Shown: piece by piece, positions 6,037 through 6,571 of the stretch
Position numbering within the stretch: the stretch's first letter is position 1
Layout: each line of letters begins with the position of its first letter
Assembly (NCBI GenBank): GCA_017743275.1
Contig: JAGHZG010000094.1
Coordinates: 1 to 6,571 of the forward strand
Direction: 5' to 3'
DNA from: Chloroflexota bacterium
GTDB lineage: Bacteria > Chloroflexota > Anaerolineae > B4-G1 > DUEL01
DNA: 6,571 bases
The notes under the pieces: model-generated
Databases searched by the model: none
What the model saw: the letters and a program-made list of their open reading frames with translations, nothing else
Told to the model about the DNA's origin: nothing
Made by a program: the position numbers and the translations under genes

Positions 6037-6423
6037 ATGACCCCAGATGACTTCATTCTGACCGACGTCATTCGCCGCATCGTGGAAGTGGCGCATCCGG
6101 AGCGGATCATCCTCTTCGGCTCCGCCGCCCGCGGCGAGAGGGGGCCGGATAGCGACCTGGACCTGCTGGTGGTGAAGTCCGGCGTGCACCGGCGGCGCCT
6201 CGCCCATGCGATTTACCGCAACCTGATCGGAGTGGGCTTCCCGGTGGATGTCGTTGTGGTCACGCCGGAAGATATTGAGCGCTACCAGGATGCACCGGGT
6301 TTGATCATAGAGCCAGCCCTTCGGGAGGGCAAGGTTGTTTATGAACGACCAACCGCTTCCGCCGTCCCCGGGAATGGCTTCGCCGCGCCAGAAGCAACCT
6401 CGTTCAGGCCAAAAGTGAGTTAG
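6037..6423 (+). CDS. Minimal nucleotidyltransferase (MNT/MntA-type antitoxin component)
   Basis: A 128-residue protein with the complete minimal nucleotidyltransferase signature: GSAARGERG...DSDLD with G28, S29, D40 and D42, and a third carboxylate D71 in FPVDVVVV. Such proteins pair with HEPN toxins, and the best studied (MntA) inactivates its HEPN partner by transferring AMP to it. The ATG follows AGGGG closely (6029-6033). The family-like part ends around VVYER (about residue 104). The last about 24 residues (PTASAVPGN...) are unusual and are read out of frame through the remnant HEPN gene, a likely by-product of a frameshift there. The catalytic residues are intact, so the enzyme could still be active, but its partner is broken, making it an orphan. 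A role on another substrate cannot be excluded. Confidence 0.85.
   Translation: MTPDDFILTDVIRRIVEVAHPERIILFGSAARGERGPDSDLDLLVVKSGVHRRRLAHAIYRNLIGVGFPVDVVVVTPEDIERYQDAPGLIIEPALREGKVVYERPTASAVPGNGFAAPEATSFRPKVS
6341..6422 (+). pseudogene. Remnant of a HEPN-domain toxin gene (frameshifted and truncated)
   Basis: An ATG at 6341, overlapping the nucleotidyltransferase frame, opens as MNDQPLPPSPG. One base out of phase, from 6372, the sequence reads EWLRRARSNLVQAKS, which looks like the first helix of HEPN-domain proteins partnered with MNT enzymes. Removing one base from the CCCCGGG run at 6366-6372 would join the two pieces into one natural N-terminus. After about 6419 the similarity fades (ELAALLTCNQGAV...), and the frame ends at 6489-6491 inside the next gene. 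The rest of the HEPN domain, including the expected RX4-6H catalytic motif, is missing. Both a frameshift and a downstream deletion are therefore implied. Identification rests on a short stretch plus gene order. Confidence 0.6.
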
Positions 6424-6436
6424 CCGCCTTACTCAC
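6415..6436. repeat. Short inverted repeat at the HEPN-remnant boundary
   Basis: GTGAGT (6415-6420) and ACTCAC (6431-6436) are perfect inverted copies around a 10-base spacer. They lie just where HEPN similarity stops. They may mark the deletion junction or form a weak hairpin before the next gene. No T tract follows on the plus strand. Confidence 0.35.
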
Positions 6437-6459
6437 CTGTAATCAAGGGGCTGTAAGTT

Positions 6460-6571
6460 ATGCGTGTCTGCCTTATCCCGCTCAAAACTGAACCTCGCAA
6501 TCCTTCAGCCAACCTAGACCGCCTGGGGCAATGCCTTGAAGAGATAGCCCATTATCAGCCTGATTTGATTT
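6460..6571 (+). CDS. Carbon-nitrogen hydrolase (nitrilase superfamily), N-terminal part only
   Basis: A frame starting at the ATG at 6460 reads MRVCLIPLKTE...SANLDRLGQCLEE...QPDLI and is open to the window edge (37 codons). The pattern of a short beta strand (VCLIPLK), then N-x-x-NL and a helix leading to PDL(I/V), is the usual opening of nitrilase-superfamily amidases, in which the catalytic Glu follows soon after. AAGGGG (6445-6450) nine bases upstream supports the start. Catalytic Glu, Lys and Cys lie beyond the window, so the substrate cannot be predicted. The gene follows the HEPN remnant closely, suggesting that a deletion brought them together. Confidence 0.7.
   Translation, partial: MRVCLIPLKTEPRNPSANLDRLGQCLEEIAHYQPDLI

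Overview
The window is a GC-rich bacterial segment. Its operon content, its (T)GG-type Shine-Dalgarno sites and several families of degenerate short repeats in the gaps between genes remind me of an uncultured, possibly thermophilic Chloroflexota (Anaerolineae-like) genome. That placement is an impression from gene content and style, not from any marker gene.

The left half, read on the minus strand, carries two blocks. Positions 40-2814 encode a 924-residue protein that joins an N-terminal phospholipase D-type nuclease domain to a complete SF2/SNF2-like helicase, a plausible defence or DNA-repair enzyme. Upstream of it (2935-5563) lies a compact polyamine operon: pyruvoyl-dependent arginine decarboxylase, then agmatinase (ATGA overlap), then a deoxyhypusine-synthase-family protein (13-base overlap). 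Together they would turn arginine into agmatine, then putrescine, then most likely homospermidine. An extended -10 promoter (TGTTATAAT) lies about 85 bases ahead of the first gene.

The most unusual structure is at 4809-5014. Ten heptamers in one orientation and thirteen in the other flank a 45-base centre holding a perfect 15-base palindrome. This inverted array sits inside the open frame of the agmatinase gene. It supplies about 70 low-complexity residues before the first conserved residues, and no conventional native start codon remains.

The right part (5640-6571, plus strand) is an eroded accessory region. A good promoter and ribosome-binding site lead into a small antitoxin-like reading frame that is interrupted by a 143-base MITE-like element with 17-base terminal inverted repeats and a CAG target duplication. 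Next comes an intact minimal nucleotidyltransferase (MntA/MNT type). Its expected HEPN toxin partner survives only as a frameshifted, truncated N-terminal fragment, directly followed by the start of a carbon-nitrogen hydrolase gene that runs off the window edge. The region therefore looks like a toxin-antitoxin locus in decay beside a stable metabolic operon.
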